A stretch of 64,000 nucleotides of DNA from CAZZKG01 sp964654825 (lineage in GTDB: Bacteria; Gemmatimonadota; CAZMKB01). The stretch covers positions 33,382-97,381 of the forward strand of contig CAZZKG010000006.1 in the NCBI GenBank assembly GCA_964654825.1. The letters run 5' to 3'. Below the pieces are notes generated by a model. The model was not told where the DNA came from. It was given only the letters and a program-made list of their open reading frames with translations, and searched no databases. The position numbers and the translations under genes were made by a program. Shown here one piece after another: positions 1 through 7,887 of the stretch (the stretch's first letter is position 1; each line of letters begins with the position of its first letter).

Positions 1-1597
1 CATGCCAGACTCCGAAACCATGATCCGACAGAATAATGTAGGTGGCATCGAGGCCGTACACCTCGACATGTTTACCGACGACCTCGTCGAGGAAAGAATA
101 GTATTTAAAGATAATATCACCGAACAGTTTCGCGTCTTCCTCTCTCACGCCCTCGAAAAGGGTCGGTTCCATATGCTTCCAGAAGAGGTGGCAGACGAAA
201 TCCGGCCCGCTGAAGTATGTGGCGAACAACGGGGTGGGATGATCTTTCATCAGGTAGAGCCCGAGGGCGGCAATGAAATTGTCTCTCTTGAAGTGCCGTC
301 TGAACTCATCGAAATTCTGGTTTATGTCGCTTGTATGTAAAATAGTCCTCAGACTGTCGATAGTGAGACCTTCCCACCTGTTCAGAAAAAGTTTCACCGG
401 CTTTTCATCCGTGAAATACTCATCTTTCGGATACTCCTCGAGCAGGTCCTCCGGGTAGAGCGCCTTTTCCATGTCAGCCCACCTGATCCTGCTCGATACT
501 ACGTACCCGTTATCGACAGGCCGTACCGGCCACAGATTCCACCAGCCAAGAATCCCCACATCCACCCCGGCCCGACTCAGTATGTCCCAGTACCTCAGCG
601 ACTTTCCTACTGTACTCGTGGTGGGGATCGTCTCGAGTAAACCATCGAAAAAAGGTATTCGAAAAGGAAAATCCGATTTCATGAACGGTACCCGCATGAC
701 GGAAAAGTCGAGTATCCCATGTTTTTTTTCTACCTTCCCGGTAGCAACGGATTCCCACAGCGCAGGGCTCCTCATTCCCATGCTTGCGCTGCTGGCGAAA
801 GCCTGAGTCATGGAGACGTTGGACGCGAGGGGGCCATACGTACCATTATCCATCAGATACTTGATGTTCGGCAGTTCACCATCGGCAATCATCGATTCCA
901 TGATGTCCAGTGTTGCACCATCCAGTCCTATAATCACCAGCCTGGTAGCTGTTTCCTCACGTGATGCCGTCGGGGCAATTGCCGCTCGTGAGCCACGGTT
1001 TCTGAGACCGGACCCAACGTGTATGAGCACGGCAACAATAATCGACAGGAGTATAAAGAGGAAAAAGTTGCCTGTCGAACGCGCGAGACCTGCCCCCCGG
1101 AACAGCCGTTTTATACCGAGTGCAGTGTCCTTTAACATGAAACCCACTCCGACACCCACAACACAGAATGCGATGCAAACGGGGATGAACCATGGGCTGC
1201 TGAAGTCGAAGGGCCTGTCGATGAGCACCCACCCGGAGAGGAGGATGAGGAAAACTACCGGTACCGACAGGATGACGGTGAAAAGCGGTACCAGGCCGAA
1301 CACCCTGCCTGCTTTCGAAATGAGTCTGTCGATACCCACGCCGGGCAGCCACAGGATAGTTGCCGCAAAAAGAAACATGATCACGGAAATGATCAGAAAA
1401 TAGATCTGCAGGATCACAGTATCGTAAAGCAGGACAGGAATCCCGATGACGTACACCGTGAACAGGTACATGATGAGGGAGAACGGAATGCTGAATCCCA
1501 GCCCGCAGTGAAGCGAACTCCGGAGGTACTTAAACAGCGATACCTTCTCTTCGTTCCGCGTCCTACCGGTCTTCCTGGATGAGCTTCCTGTAGACAT
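1..1597 (-). CDS. Membrane-anchored alkaline-phosphatase-superfamily phosphodiesterase (3' end outside window)
   Basis: The open frame runs from an ATG at 1597 off the left edge, giving at least 532 codons with no stop. The start has a strong GGAGG six bases upstream and overlaps the preceding glycosyltransferase by 35 bp. Residues 1-200 carry about five hydrophobic segments (roughly 30-58, 62-84, 102-124, 135-154, 177-195). A type I phosphodiesterase/nucleotide pyrophosphatase-like domain follows, with the metal-binding GLDGATLD (D226), a SPALWESVATGK nucleophile region and a C-terminal LSDHGFG metal motif. The family hydrolyses or transfers phospho- or sulfo-esters; the substrate is unknown. 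As the last visible gene of the polysaccharide operon it probably modifies the glycan or its lipid carrier, with the catalytic domain outside the inner membrane. Specificity is inference. Confidence 0.85.
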   Translation of the reverse strand, partial: MSTGSSSRKTGRTRNEEKVSLFKYLRSSLHCGLGFSIPFSLIMYLFTVYVIGIPVLLYDTVILQIYFLIISVIMFLFAATILWLPGVGIDRLISKAGRVFGLVPLFTVILSVPVVFLILLSGWVLIDRPFDFSSPWFIPVCIAFCVVGVGVGFMLKDTALGIKRLFRGAGLARSTGNFFLFILLSIIVAVLIHVGSGLRNRGSRAAIAPTASREETATRLVIIGLDGATLDIMESMIADGELPNIKYLMDNGTYGPLASNVSMTQAFASSASMGMRSPALWESVATGKVEKKHGILDFSVMRVPFMKSDFPFRIPFFDGLLETIPTTSTVGKSLRYWDILSRAGVDVGILGWWNLWPVRPVDNGYVVSSRIRWADMEKALYPEDLLEEYPKDEYFTDEKPVKLFLNRWEGLTIDSLRTILHTSDINQNFDEFRRHFKRDNFIAALGLYLMKDHPTPLFATYFSGPDFVCHLFWKHMEPTLFEGVREEDAKLFGDIIFKYYSFLDEVVGKHVEVYGLDATYIILSDHGFGVWH

Positions 1598-2738
1598 CAA
1601 TCACCTCCATCGCACTATTTCGCCAGGTGAATTTTTTCGCTCTTTCGAGTCCTCTCGCCGTCAAGTTACTTTTGAGATCTTCACTCGTCAGAAGCGTCTC
1701 CATCGAATGTTTCATCCCCTCTACATCCGACGGATCAAAATAGAGTGCGGCATCACCCAGCACCTCGGGGAGACTCCCGCCGGTCGAGCTTGCAACCACC
1801 GTCCCGCAGGCCATGGCTTCCATGGGAGGGAGACCGAACCCCTCGTACCAGGATGGAAAGACGAAAAGCTCCGCACCACTGTAAAGAGCGGGCATATCCT
1901 CTTCCTTCGTATACCCAGTAAACCTCACCCGGTTGCGAAGGTCGAGTTCGTCGATGGTTCTGGTGACTTCCTCAGAACCCCAACCCAGGTGACCCGAGAT
2001 GACGAGACAGACCTCCTCCCTGAGGCCTGCGAAAGCTCTGAGAAGAGTGACCAGATTCTTCCGGGGTTCAACCGTGCCGACAAAGAGGATGTAAGGTTTC
2101 CCGTCACTCACCGTCTGCCGGATCGCAGCGGCACCCACCGGCCGGTAGTGAGATGAAATACCATTATAGACAACACTGATATCATCTTCCCGCACTCCGA
2201 GATATTCGATCATGTCTTCCTTCGTCTTCAGGGAAACAGATATGAAATGATCCACTCTGTGAATTTTTTTGAGTAATTCCTGCATTTCCCACCTGATCCT
2301 CTTCGTGCTCATCTTTTCAAAGATAAGCGGGACCAGGTCGTGAAAGGTCATTACGGATACGATTCCGCGCAATCGGTACGGCCTTTCGAGGTGTGTGGGA
2401 TAATGCAGTATGTCGATGTCACTCCGCCTGATCGTTCTTCCTTTGAGATAATCTTTCAGCATGAGTCTCATGGCGGAAGGGGGATAAAACCTTCCATCCC
2501 CACCGCCGCGGGTTCCTTCATGTGTTTTCCCTCTGACGAGCGGAAGATCACGGGGTGAAGGAAACCGCACCAGATGGAATCTCCCGAACTCTCCGGTCTC
2601 TTTGTACTTGTCCTGGAAGAGAAGGACTTCGATTCCTTCCAGGTCGGCAAGTTCCCGGATGGTGTGGTAACACACCTTGTCGATACCGGGGAGACCCGGT
2701 CCGATGATGAATTTATCCAGGGTGAATCCTATCTTCAT
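1563..2738 (-). CDS. Glycosyltransferase family 4 (GT-B fold)
   Basis: This 391-residue protein has the classic GT4 architecture. The N-terminal acceptor domain contains a THLERP / FHDLVP region. The C-terminal donor domain starts with YILFVGTVEPRKN (about 217-228) and contains the EGFGLPPMEAMACG motif (about 300-313), whose acidic residues contact the nucleotide-sugar. It transfers a sugar from a nucleotide donor to a lipid-linked glycan at the cytoplasmic membrane face. It lies six bases downstream of another glycosyltransferase and is co-transcribed with it. Linkage and donor cannot be read from sequence. The family call is secure, the exact role is not. Confidence 0.93.
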   Translation of the reverse strand: MKIGFTLDKFIIGPGLPGIDKVCYHTIRELADLEGIEVLLFQDKYKETGEFGRFHLVRFPSPRDLPLVRGKTHEGTRGGGDGRFYPPSAMRLMLKDYLKGRTIRRSDIDILHYPTHLERPYRLRGIVSVMTFHDLVPLIFEKMSTKRIRWEMQELLKKIHRVDHFISVSLKTKEDMIEYLGVREDDISVVYNGISSHYRPVGAAAIRQTVSDGKPYILFVGTVEPRKNLVTLLRAFAGLREEVCLVISGHLGWGSEEVTRTIDELDLRNRVRFTGYTKEEDMPALYSGAELFVFPSWYEGFGLPPMEAMACGTVVASSTGGSLPEVLGDAALYFDPSDVEGMKHSMETLLTSEDLKSNLTARGLERAKKFTWRNSAMEVIDVYRKLIQEDR

Positions 2739-2744
2739 GATATC

Positions 2745-3947
2745 TCAGTATTCCCCGGACCCTCTTATGTGGATACCTTTTCCCCGAGCGTAGTCTTCGA
2801 TGACCTTAACGGTTTTCTCTACACGGGCATCCCAGGTGTTCTGTCGGGCGACATCCACCCGTGCCTTGACCCTCTCAACTCCTTCACCGAGAGCTTGTTC
2901 CAGCGCTTCGATAAAATTCTCTTTTCCATTGACCATGTAGATTACATCCTCGAGATCTTCGAGAGCCGGGATATGAACGGTTACAACGGTCTTTCCGCCC
3001 GCGAGATATTCGAATGTCTTGGTGGGGAAGGCATGTTTACTCCACTCCCCCTGCAGATACGGCATGTAACAGACATCCAATCCCTTGATGTATGACGGGA
3101 GTGCATCGAGCGGTTTCTTGCCGAGAAAATGGATATTGTCCATTTCTTTCATGACTGTGGGGATCGGATCGTAGTTGGGTCCGATCAATACCTGTTGCCA
3201 ATCGGGATGTCTCCTCGAAATCTCAGTGAGCAGATCCCAGTCCATCCTGAGATTGTCGATATTCCCGGTGAATCCGATGCGGGGTCGCCGGATTGCTTCG
3301 AGCTCGGCAGGAACCGGGAGCTCCGGGCTGAGGGCCTGCTCGAAGAGTTCGGTATCGACACCTGGTGCAAAACGATAGGTACGGGGATGCAGTTTGCTCC
3401 GTACGTCGTACAACGATCTCGTTGTTGTAAATACGAGGTCCGCATTCTCGATGAATTCCCTCTCGAGACGCATGAGACCCTTTTTCCGCCGTTCGGGATT
3501 GACAAATGCCGCCACTTCGTCGTGGCAGCCGTAGATGACAAGCTTGCTCCCCAGGTCGGGAGAGGGACACACCAGAAATGGCGCATAGACCCAGAGAATC
3601 GGATCTTCGAAACCGATTTCCCTGAATACTTTCTTCAATGCCACCTCGACGCGGTGTCTGTTCAGCCTGTCGTTCGATTCGAGGATTCCGTACTGGAGGA
3701 GTAACGGCGGCGGGGTGTAGAGATACATTCCCGTGTCCATTTTCTGTACACCCGATCTCCAGTTCTTCCACTGTTTCTTGAGGTTGGGATGTAATGACGG
3801 ATGGATCAGGAACGTCGCAAGGGCGATGGGTGGGTCCACGAAAAGGACCCTGTTGTCCCGGCTCAATTTGTTCATCATGTGATGCATGAGGAGAGGGACA
3901 AAATCATACGTCACCCAGGAAAGACAGACGATGTTCTCGCCTTTCAT
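2745..3947 (-). CDS. GT-B glycosyltransferase, GumK/TuaH-like
   Basis: This 400-residue protein belongs to a divergent GT4-like group. It has a YGCHDEVAAF segment in the N-terminal domain, a RIGFTGNID start of the donor domain, and a PTKTFEYLAGGK signature near the C-terminus that replaces the usual E-x7-E stretch. The same PTK(T/L)(F/L)EY(L/F)A(G/S)GK pattern occurs in the gene at 5155-6420, so the two are paralogues. The start overlaps the stop of the upstream glycosyltransferase as ATGA, which suggests translational coupling. It probably adds one residue of the exopolysaccharide repeat unit; donor and acceptor are unknown. Confidence 0.9.
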   Translation of the reverse strand: MKGENIVCLSWVTYDFVPLLMHHMMNKLSRDNRVLFVDPPIALATFLIHPSLHPNLKKQWKNWRSGVQKMDTGMYLYTPPPLLLQYGILESNDRLNRHRVEVALKKVFREIGFEDPILWVYAPFLVCPSPDLGSKLVIYGCHDEVAAFVNPERRKKGLMRLEREFIENADLVFTTTRSLYDVRSKLHPRTYRFAPGVDTELFEQALSPELPVPAELEAIRRPRIGFTGNIDNLRMDWDLLTEISRRHPDWQQVLIGPNYDPIPTVMKEMDNIHFLGKKPLDALPSYIKGLDVCYMPYLQGEWSKHAFPTKTFEYLAGGKTVVTVHIPALEDLEDVIYMVNGKENFIEALEQALGEGVERVKARVDVARQNTWDARVEKTVKVIEDYARGKGIHIRGSGEY

Positions 3948-5158
3948 CTCCGGCTCCTTTCGTACAGCGAATCGACGTTCCGGATCAGGTCGTCCATAAG
4001 TAAACCCCAGTCGAATTTTGAAGCTCCCCTGATCCCGTTCCCGGCCATTTTCTCGACTTCATCACGGTGGGAGAAGAGATCCACTACAGTATCTACGTAG
4101 GTTTCCGTTTCAAAGGGTATGGCAACGCCACTGTCGAACTTTTTCAGGACGATCTCGGTCTCGGTCCCCCTGGTGCCGATGACAGCCAGTCCCCCGGCCA
4201 TGTATTCGATCACCTTGAGCGGAAAGGCATAGATTCTCAATTGATTGGGAGGAAACAGAGCATAGCCGATATCCGCCCTCCTGATGTAATACGGCAGCTC
4301 GATGTAAGGAACGGCCTCCATCTTCGTGACCCACTCATCGATGCCGAGCGATTTGATCTGTCCGCTCAGGCTTCCGTCCGGATCGGGGCCGATCAGGATC
4401 ATGTGCGCGTCCGGAATCTTCTCCCTGATCCTTCTGAATCCTTCGAGAGCAATCGAGATCCCGGAGTACCTCTCATCGAAGTTTCCGAAATAGATAATCG
4501 TGGGAGGGTGCACTTCCTTCACCCCCCCGGCGCTGAACGCGTGATAATTGACTCCGTTGTGAATCACCACAGGTCGTATCCCGAGGTCCCTCTCCCGTTT
4601 CGCCGCGAGCAGATTCCCCGTACAGATGACGAGGTCAGCCTGCTGAATGAAGAAGTTCTCTACGGCCATGGTCACGGAAACTCTCAGGGGTCTCACCTGA
4701 AATGCGGGAACGTAATCGATATCTCCGTAAACGATGCCGCCCACCCGCCCGAAGGCTTTGAGCACGACCGCGACGAGCATCTCCCAGGGCCCTTCCGCAT
4801 AACAGAGAGAAAATGGCCTGCGGATGTTCGTGAGAAAGAGGAGGAGCATGGAGATCGCAACAAGTATTTCCGAAACGGGTCCCAGAAGACGAAACGGCCT
4901 CGCGAAGGACTGGTTGAGAATAGGATTCAGGTCATACACCTTCACAGCACCGTGACGATAGACATTGACACCAGGTATAAGTTTCCTCAGTCTTTCGGAC
5001 GATCTCACCGAGACATTTCTGTGTTTGGAGATTACCACCACGCCGCCGTACCTTTCAGCAAGTGCCCTCGCGATGTGCTGACACCGCTGGTTCTTCTCGA
5101 CGGTGTAATCGAGAGTGGTGATGACCAGGACATCCTCGCATCTGTTCGAACCTTTCAT
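3944..5158 (-). CDS. GT4-like glycosyltransferase
   Basis: This 404-residue GT-B protein has a TIIYFGNFDERYSGI donor-domain opening and a RIYAFPLKVIEYMAGG signature before the C-terminus. A hydrophobic stretch at about residues 90-130 suggests a monotopic membrane association near the acceptor domain. It overlaps the genes on both sides by four bases (ATGA on each side), so it is part of a translationally coupled run of glycosyltransferases. A role in stepwise assembly of the polysaccharide repeat on undecaprenyl-phosphate is inferred from context. Confidence 0.9.
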   Translation of the reverse strand: MKGSNRCEDVLVITTLDYTVEKNQRCQHIARALAERYGGVVVISKHRNVSVRSSERLRKLIPGVNVYRHGAVKVYDLNPILNQSFARPFRLLGPVSEILVAISMLLLFLTNIRRPFSLCYAEGPWEMLVAVVLKAFGRVGGIVYGDIDYVPAFQVRPLRVSVTMAVENFFIQQADLVICTGNLLAAKRERDLGIRPVVIHNGVNYHAFSAGGVKEVHPPTIIYFGNFDERYSGISIALEGFRRIREKIPDAHMILIGPDPDGSLSGQIKSLGIDEWVTKMEAVPYIELPYYIRRADIGYALFPPNQLRIYAFPLKVIEYMAGGLAVIGTRGTETEIVLKKFDSGVAIPFETETYVDTVVDLFSHRDEVEKMAGNGIRGASKFDWGLLMDDLIRNVDSLYERSRR

Positions 5159-6420
5159 CTGGAAAATGTCCTTTCGATGTGCACGAGCATCTTCTCGACC
5201 ATACCTTCCCAGGAATTATCTTCGGCCTCTCTGATCCTTTTCTCGACTTTCTCCTCGGTGTCTTCCGAGAGAGCGCGCTCAGCGGCTTCTATGAACTCAT
5301 CCGGAGTACCCGCTATCTCTACTATCCCTGAAAAGAGATCGATCACATCTGGGATCGGGGCCGAAATGACGGGTTTGCCGGAAGCGAAATATTCTAGAAG
5401 CTTCGTCGGGTTGATGTTGCGCGTGTTGTCATTCAATACAAAAGGGATCAGACAAATGTCGAACGCTTTCAGGTACCCGGGTAGTTCATGGTACTCTCTT
5501 CTCCCGATCATGTGGATGTTCGGTGCTTTCTTCTCGATGTGCGATGGCCCGATCAGGAGTATGTTCCAATCGGGTTTTCTCGCCGCGACGGTTTCGAGCA
5601 TGTCGATGTCCGTCCTGGTGTCGACGAGACCAAAATAGCCGAGGACCGGTTTCCCGAGCCCGGCAGCGTCGGACGGTATGACGGTGGTTTCTTCCCTGGA
5701 TCTCCCGAAGTGACTGCTCTCGACACCACACTGGATGAAGTGCATGTTTGGATTGTGCCTTTTTTTCCTCTTCCAGAGCTGGAGTGTGCCGGTGAACACG
5801 AGGTCGCATTTTCGGATGAGGTTGATTTCCCTCTCCTCGGTGTCGGCCGGGAACCAGGAGAACGAGCTGTACTCATCCTGAATATCGTAGAGGACAAGAT
5901 CTTCATCCAGATGCCCCACAAGCGATTCATAGGTTGGATAGTAAAACCAGAGAACCCGTCTGTTCCCCACCATCCCGTTCAGGGAAGTAAACCACTTCAG
6001 GTAATTTCTCAAAATCAGTCTGTTGAGAATCCTCACCAGAGACAATTTACTATCCCCCCATAGCATGAGGGGTCTGAAGGTGAGCAGATTGTCGTTGTGT
6101 TTATGAGCAGTGAGTGAGCCGGTTGTAGTACCTTCTTTCGCAGCACTGAGAGTCGGAATGGGACAGCAGTAGAGGACTTTGCTCTTCTCCGAAATGCGGG
6201 ACTGGGTGTGGTGGTTTCTCTGCCAGAGATAATCCCAGGGTACCTGGGAGATGACGACAAACTCGAGGTCCGTGCTGCGCCTGGAAGTCACAGCCTTATG
6301 TCCCGAGGCACAAACAATCCTTCGAAACAGGGTGATCACAGAATCGATCAGCACCCACGCCGACAGGGACAGGGTTCTCAGCATGACTTCGGTTGACGAT
6401 AATTCTTTCTGCATCACCAA
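5155..6420 (-). CDS. GT-B glycosyltransferase, GumK/TuaH-like paralogue
   Basis: This 421-residue protein is a paralogue of the product of 2745-3947. It has VLYDIQDEYSSF in the acceptor domain, PVLGYFGLVDTRTD at the donor-domain start, and the NPTKLLEYFASGK signature. The start is uncertain: TTG, GTG and ATG codons follow each other at 6420, 6417 and 6414, and none has a strong ribosome-binding site. ATG at 6414 is equally plausible. It follows the UGM-like gene by about 22 bp. It is a candidate galactofuranosyl or other sugar transferase, but no residue identifies the donor. Confidence 0.88.
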   Translation of the reverse strand: MVMQKELSSTEVMLRTLSLSAWVLIDSVITLFRRIVCASGHKAVTSRRSTDLEFVVISQVPWDYLWQRNHHTQSRISEKSKVLYCCPIPTLSAAKEGTTTGSLTAHKHNDNLLTFRPLMLWGDSKLSLVRILNRLILRNYLKWFTSLNGMVGNRRVLWFYYPTYESLVGHLDEDLVLYDIQDEYSSFSWFPADTEEREINLIRKCDLVFTGTLQLWKRKKRHNPNMHFIQCGVESSHFGRSREETTVIPSDAAGLGKPVLGYFGLVDTRTDIDMLETVAARKPDWNILLIGPSHIEKKAPNIHMIGRREYHELPGYLKAFDICLIPFVLNDNTRNINPTKLLEYFASGKPVISAPIPDVIDLFSGIVEIAGTPDEFIEAAERALSEDTEEKVEKRIREAEDNSWEGMVEKMLVHIERTFSR

Positions 6421-6442
6421 TTCTACTCAGGGGTGGATTATA

Positions 6443-7789
6443 TCAGATTCCGGTAACATATGTGCTTTCCTCCCCACCATCGGTGAGCCTGTTCACCAGC
6501 TCCACTCCCTGCATCAAGGAGTGATCCATATTCCCCACCTCGTATTTCCAGCCACCGAATCTTCCCCTGGAGAAAATACTCTTTCCTTCGAAGAAAGAAT
6601 GAATCGTACGCATCGCATCATCGCGTCCGAGTGAAGGAACCGGCAGGAGGGAGGGAACATCGATAAGATATGTGGAAACGATGTCTTTTCTGTCTCCATC
6701 CCGGATAATGCCGGAGTTGACAAGACCGGTCACGGTCTCTTCGGTGATTGTGTCACGATTCACCTGCTTAAACGGTGAGTGGGAAATTTCACAGAGAAGC
6801 GAATAATAATCCCCTTTCGGTGTCATGTTCGGGGAGTAATTCGAGAGGTAGGTAACCCGGTAGAATGGAGAGTTGCCTTCGGGGAAATACATCCAGTTCT
6901 TGTCGCTCGGACATGGCTGAGCCAACCCCAGACCGATGATGAAGCCGCCCGCCTTCCTGAGATTGTTTGCCGCTTCTTTTACTTCATCAGGAACATCATC
7001 CGTGATGCCGACGAGCTCATCAGCGGGAATCGTTGTAATCAACGAACCGAACTCCGTCTCGCTCCCATTCTCGAAAGTGACCTTCCTGTCACGGAGAGAA
7101 ATCTTCACGGCTCTGTGTGACAGTTTGATGCGCTCCCCGAGAACAGGTGCAAAAGCACCGAACAGGCCCCCTGTCCCGCCGTGGAGCGGAAACAGAAACA
7201 GATTGTTTGGACCCCATGAGCTGTCATCCTGACCGTAGACGATGTTTTTCATCACATGTTTGATGTCGACGACGCTCACTCTTTCCCCTATCCAGTTATA
7301 ATCCATCATGGTTAAAGGATGCGACCACACTTTCTGGTTATACGGTATGAGGAAATACTTTGCGATCCCGTCGCCGAAGACCATCCTGATCCAATCTTCG
7401 AAGTTGTTGGGTTTCCCGCCTTTCTCTCTCGCCTCGATCAGGCCAAGGATGCAATCGAGGACTACCTCTCTCGGCAGGAAGTGAAAATTGTTCTGAAAAG
7501 GATATCTCACGAACTTCCCCATCAGGCGTACCCAGCTTTCCCGCTCGTGGGAAACGACATCTTCAGCCAGGAGTTTCTTGATGATTTCATCGTAGTATGG
7601 ATAGTGAGAAAACATGATGTGGCCGCCGATATCCCAGGTGAAACCCTTGTCGTCCACGAAACTCGCCGACAGACCACCCACATAGGAGTTCATCTCGTAC
7701 ATATCCCAGTCTTCGTGGCCGATTTCGTTAAGCCGATAACCGGCACCCAGCCCTGTCGGTCCGGCTCCAAGAACAACAATTCTCTTCAT
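6443..7789 (-). CDS. glf: UDP-galactopyranose mutase, eukaryotic-type (FAD-dependent)
   Basis: UDP-galactopyranose mutase interconverts UDP-Galp and UDP-Galf with reduced FAD. The protein opens with a Rossmann GAGPTGLGAG motif (about residues 8-17), then GGHIMFSHY (55-63), whose His contacts the flavin in characterised enzymes. RYPFQNN, SSWGPNNLFLFP + GGTGG, SPFYRVTYLSNYSP (active-site Arg) and SRGRFGGWKYEVGNMDHS follow. From memory these blocks match the fungal/protozoan UGM class (Aspergillus type) much better than classical bacterial Glf. ATG at 7789 is preferred, with AAGGAAA seven bases upstream; a GTG lies at 7804. About 448 residues. It would supply UDP-Galf to the adjacent glycosyltransferases. 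A broader FAD amine-oxidoreductase role is the main alternative. Confidence 0.8.
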   Translation of the reverse strand: MKRIVVLGAGPTGLGAGYRLNEIGHEDWDMYEMNSYVGGLSASFVDDKGFTWDIGGHIMFSHYPYYDEIIKKLLAEDVVSHERESWVRLMGKFVRYPFQNNFHFLPREVVLDCILGLIEAREKGGKPNNFEDWIRMVFGDGIAKYFLIPYNQKVWSHPLTMMDYNWIGERVSVVDIKHVMKNIVYGQDDSSWGPNNLFLFPLHGGTGGLFGAFAPVLGERIKLSHRAVKISLRDRKVTFENGSETEFGSLITTIPADELVGITDDVPDEVKEAANNLRKAGGFIIGLGLAQPCPSDKNWMYFPEGNSPFYRVTYLSNYSPNMTPKGDYYSLLCEISHSPFKQVNRDTITEETVTGLVNSGIIRDGDRKDIVSTYLIDVPSLLPVPSLGRDDAMRTIHSFFEGKSIFSRGRFGGWKYEVGNMDHSLMQGVELVNRLTDGGEESTYVTGI

Positions 7790-7887
7790 CTGATTTCCTT
7801 CCACCTGCCTTTTTGTGTATGTTCGACTGATCTCACACTGGTATCGGTATGTCTATCATCCATTCCCATCCTGCAGCAGATCCGGGA

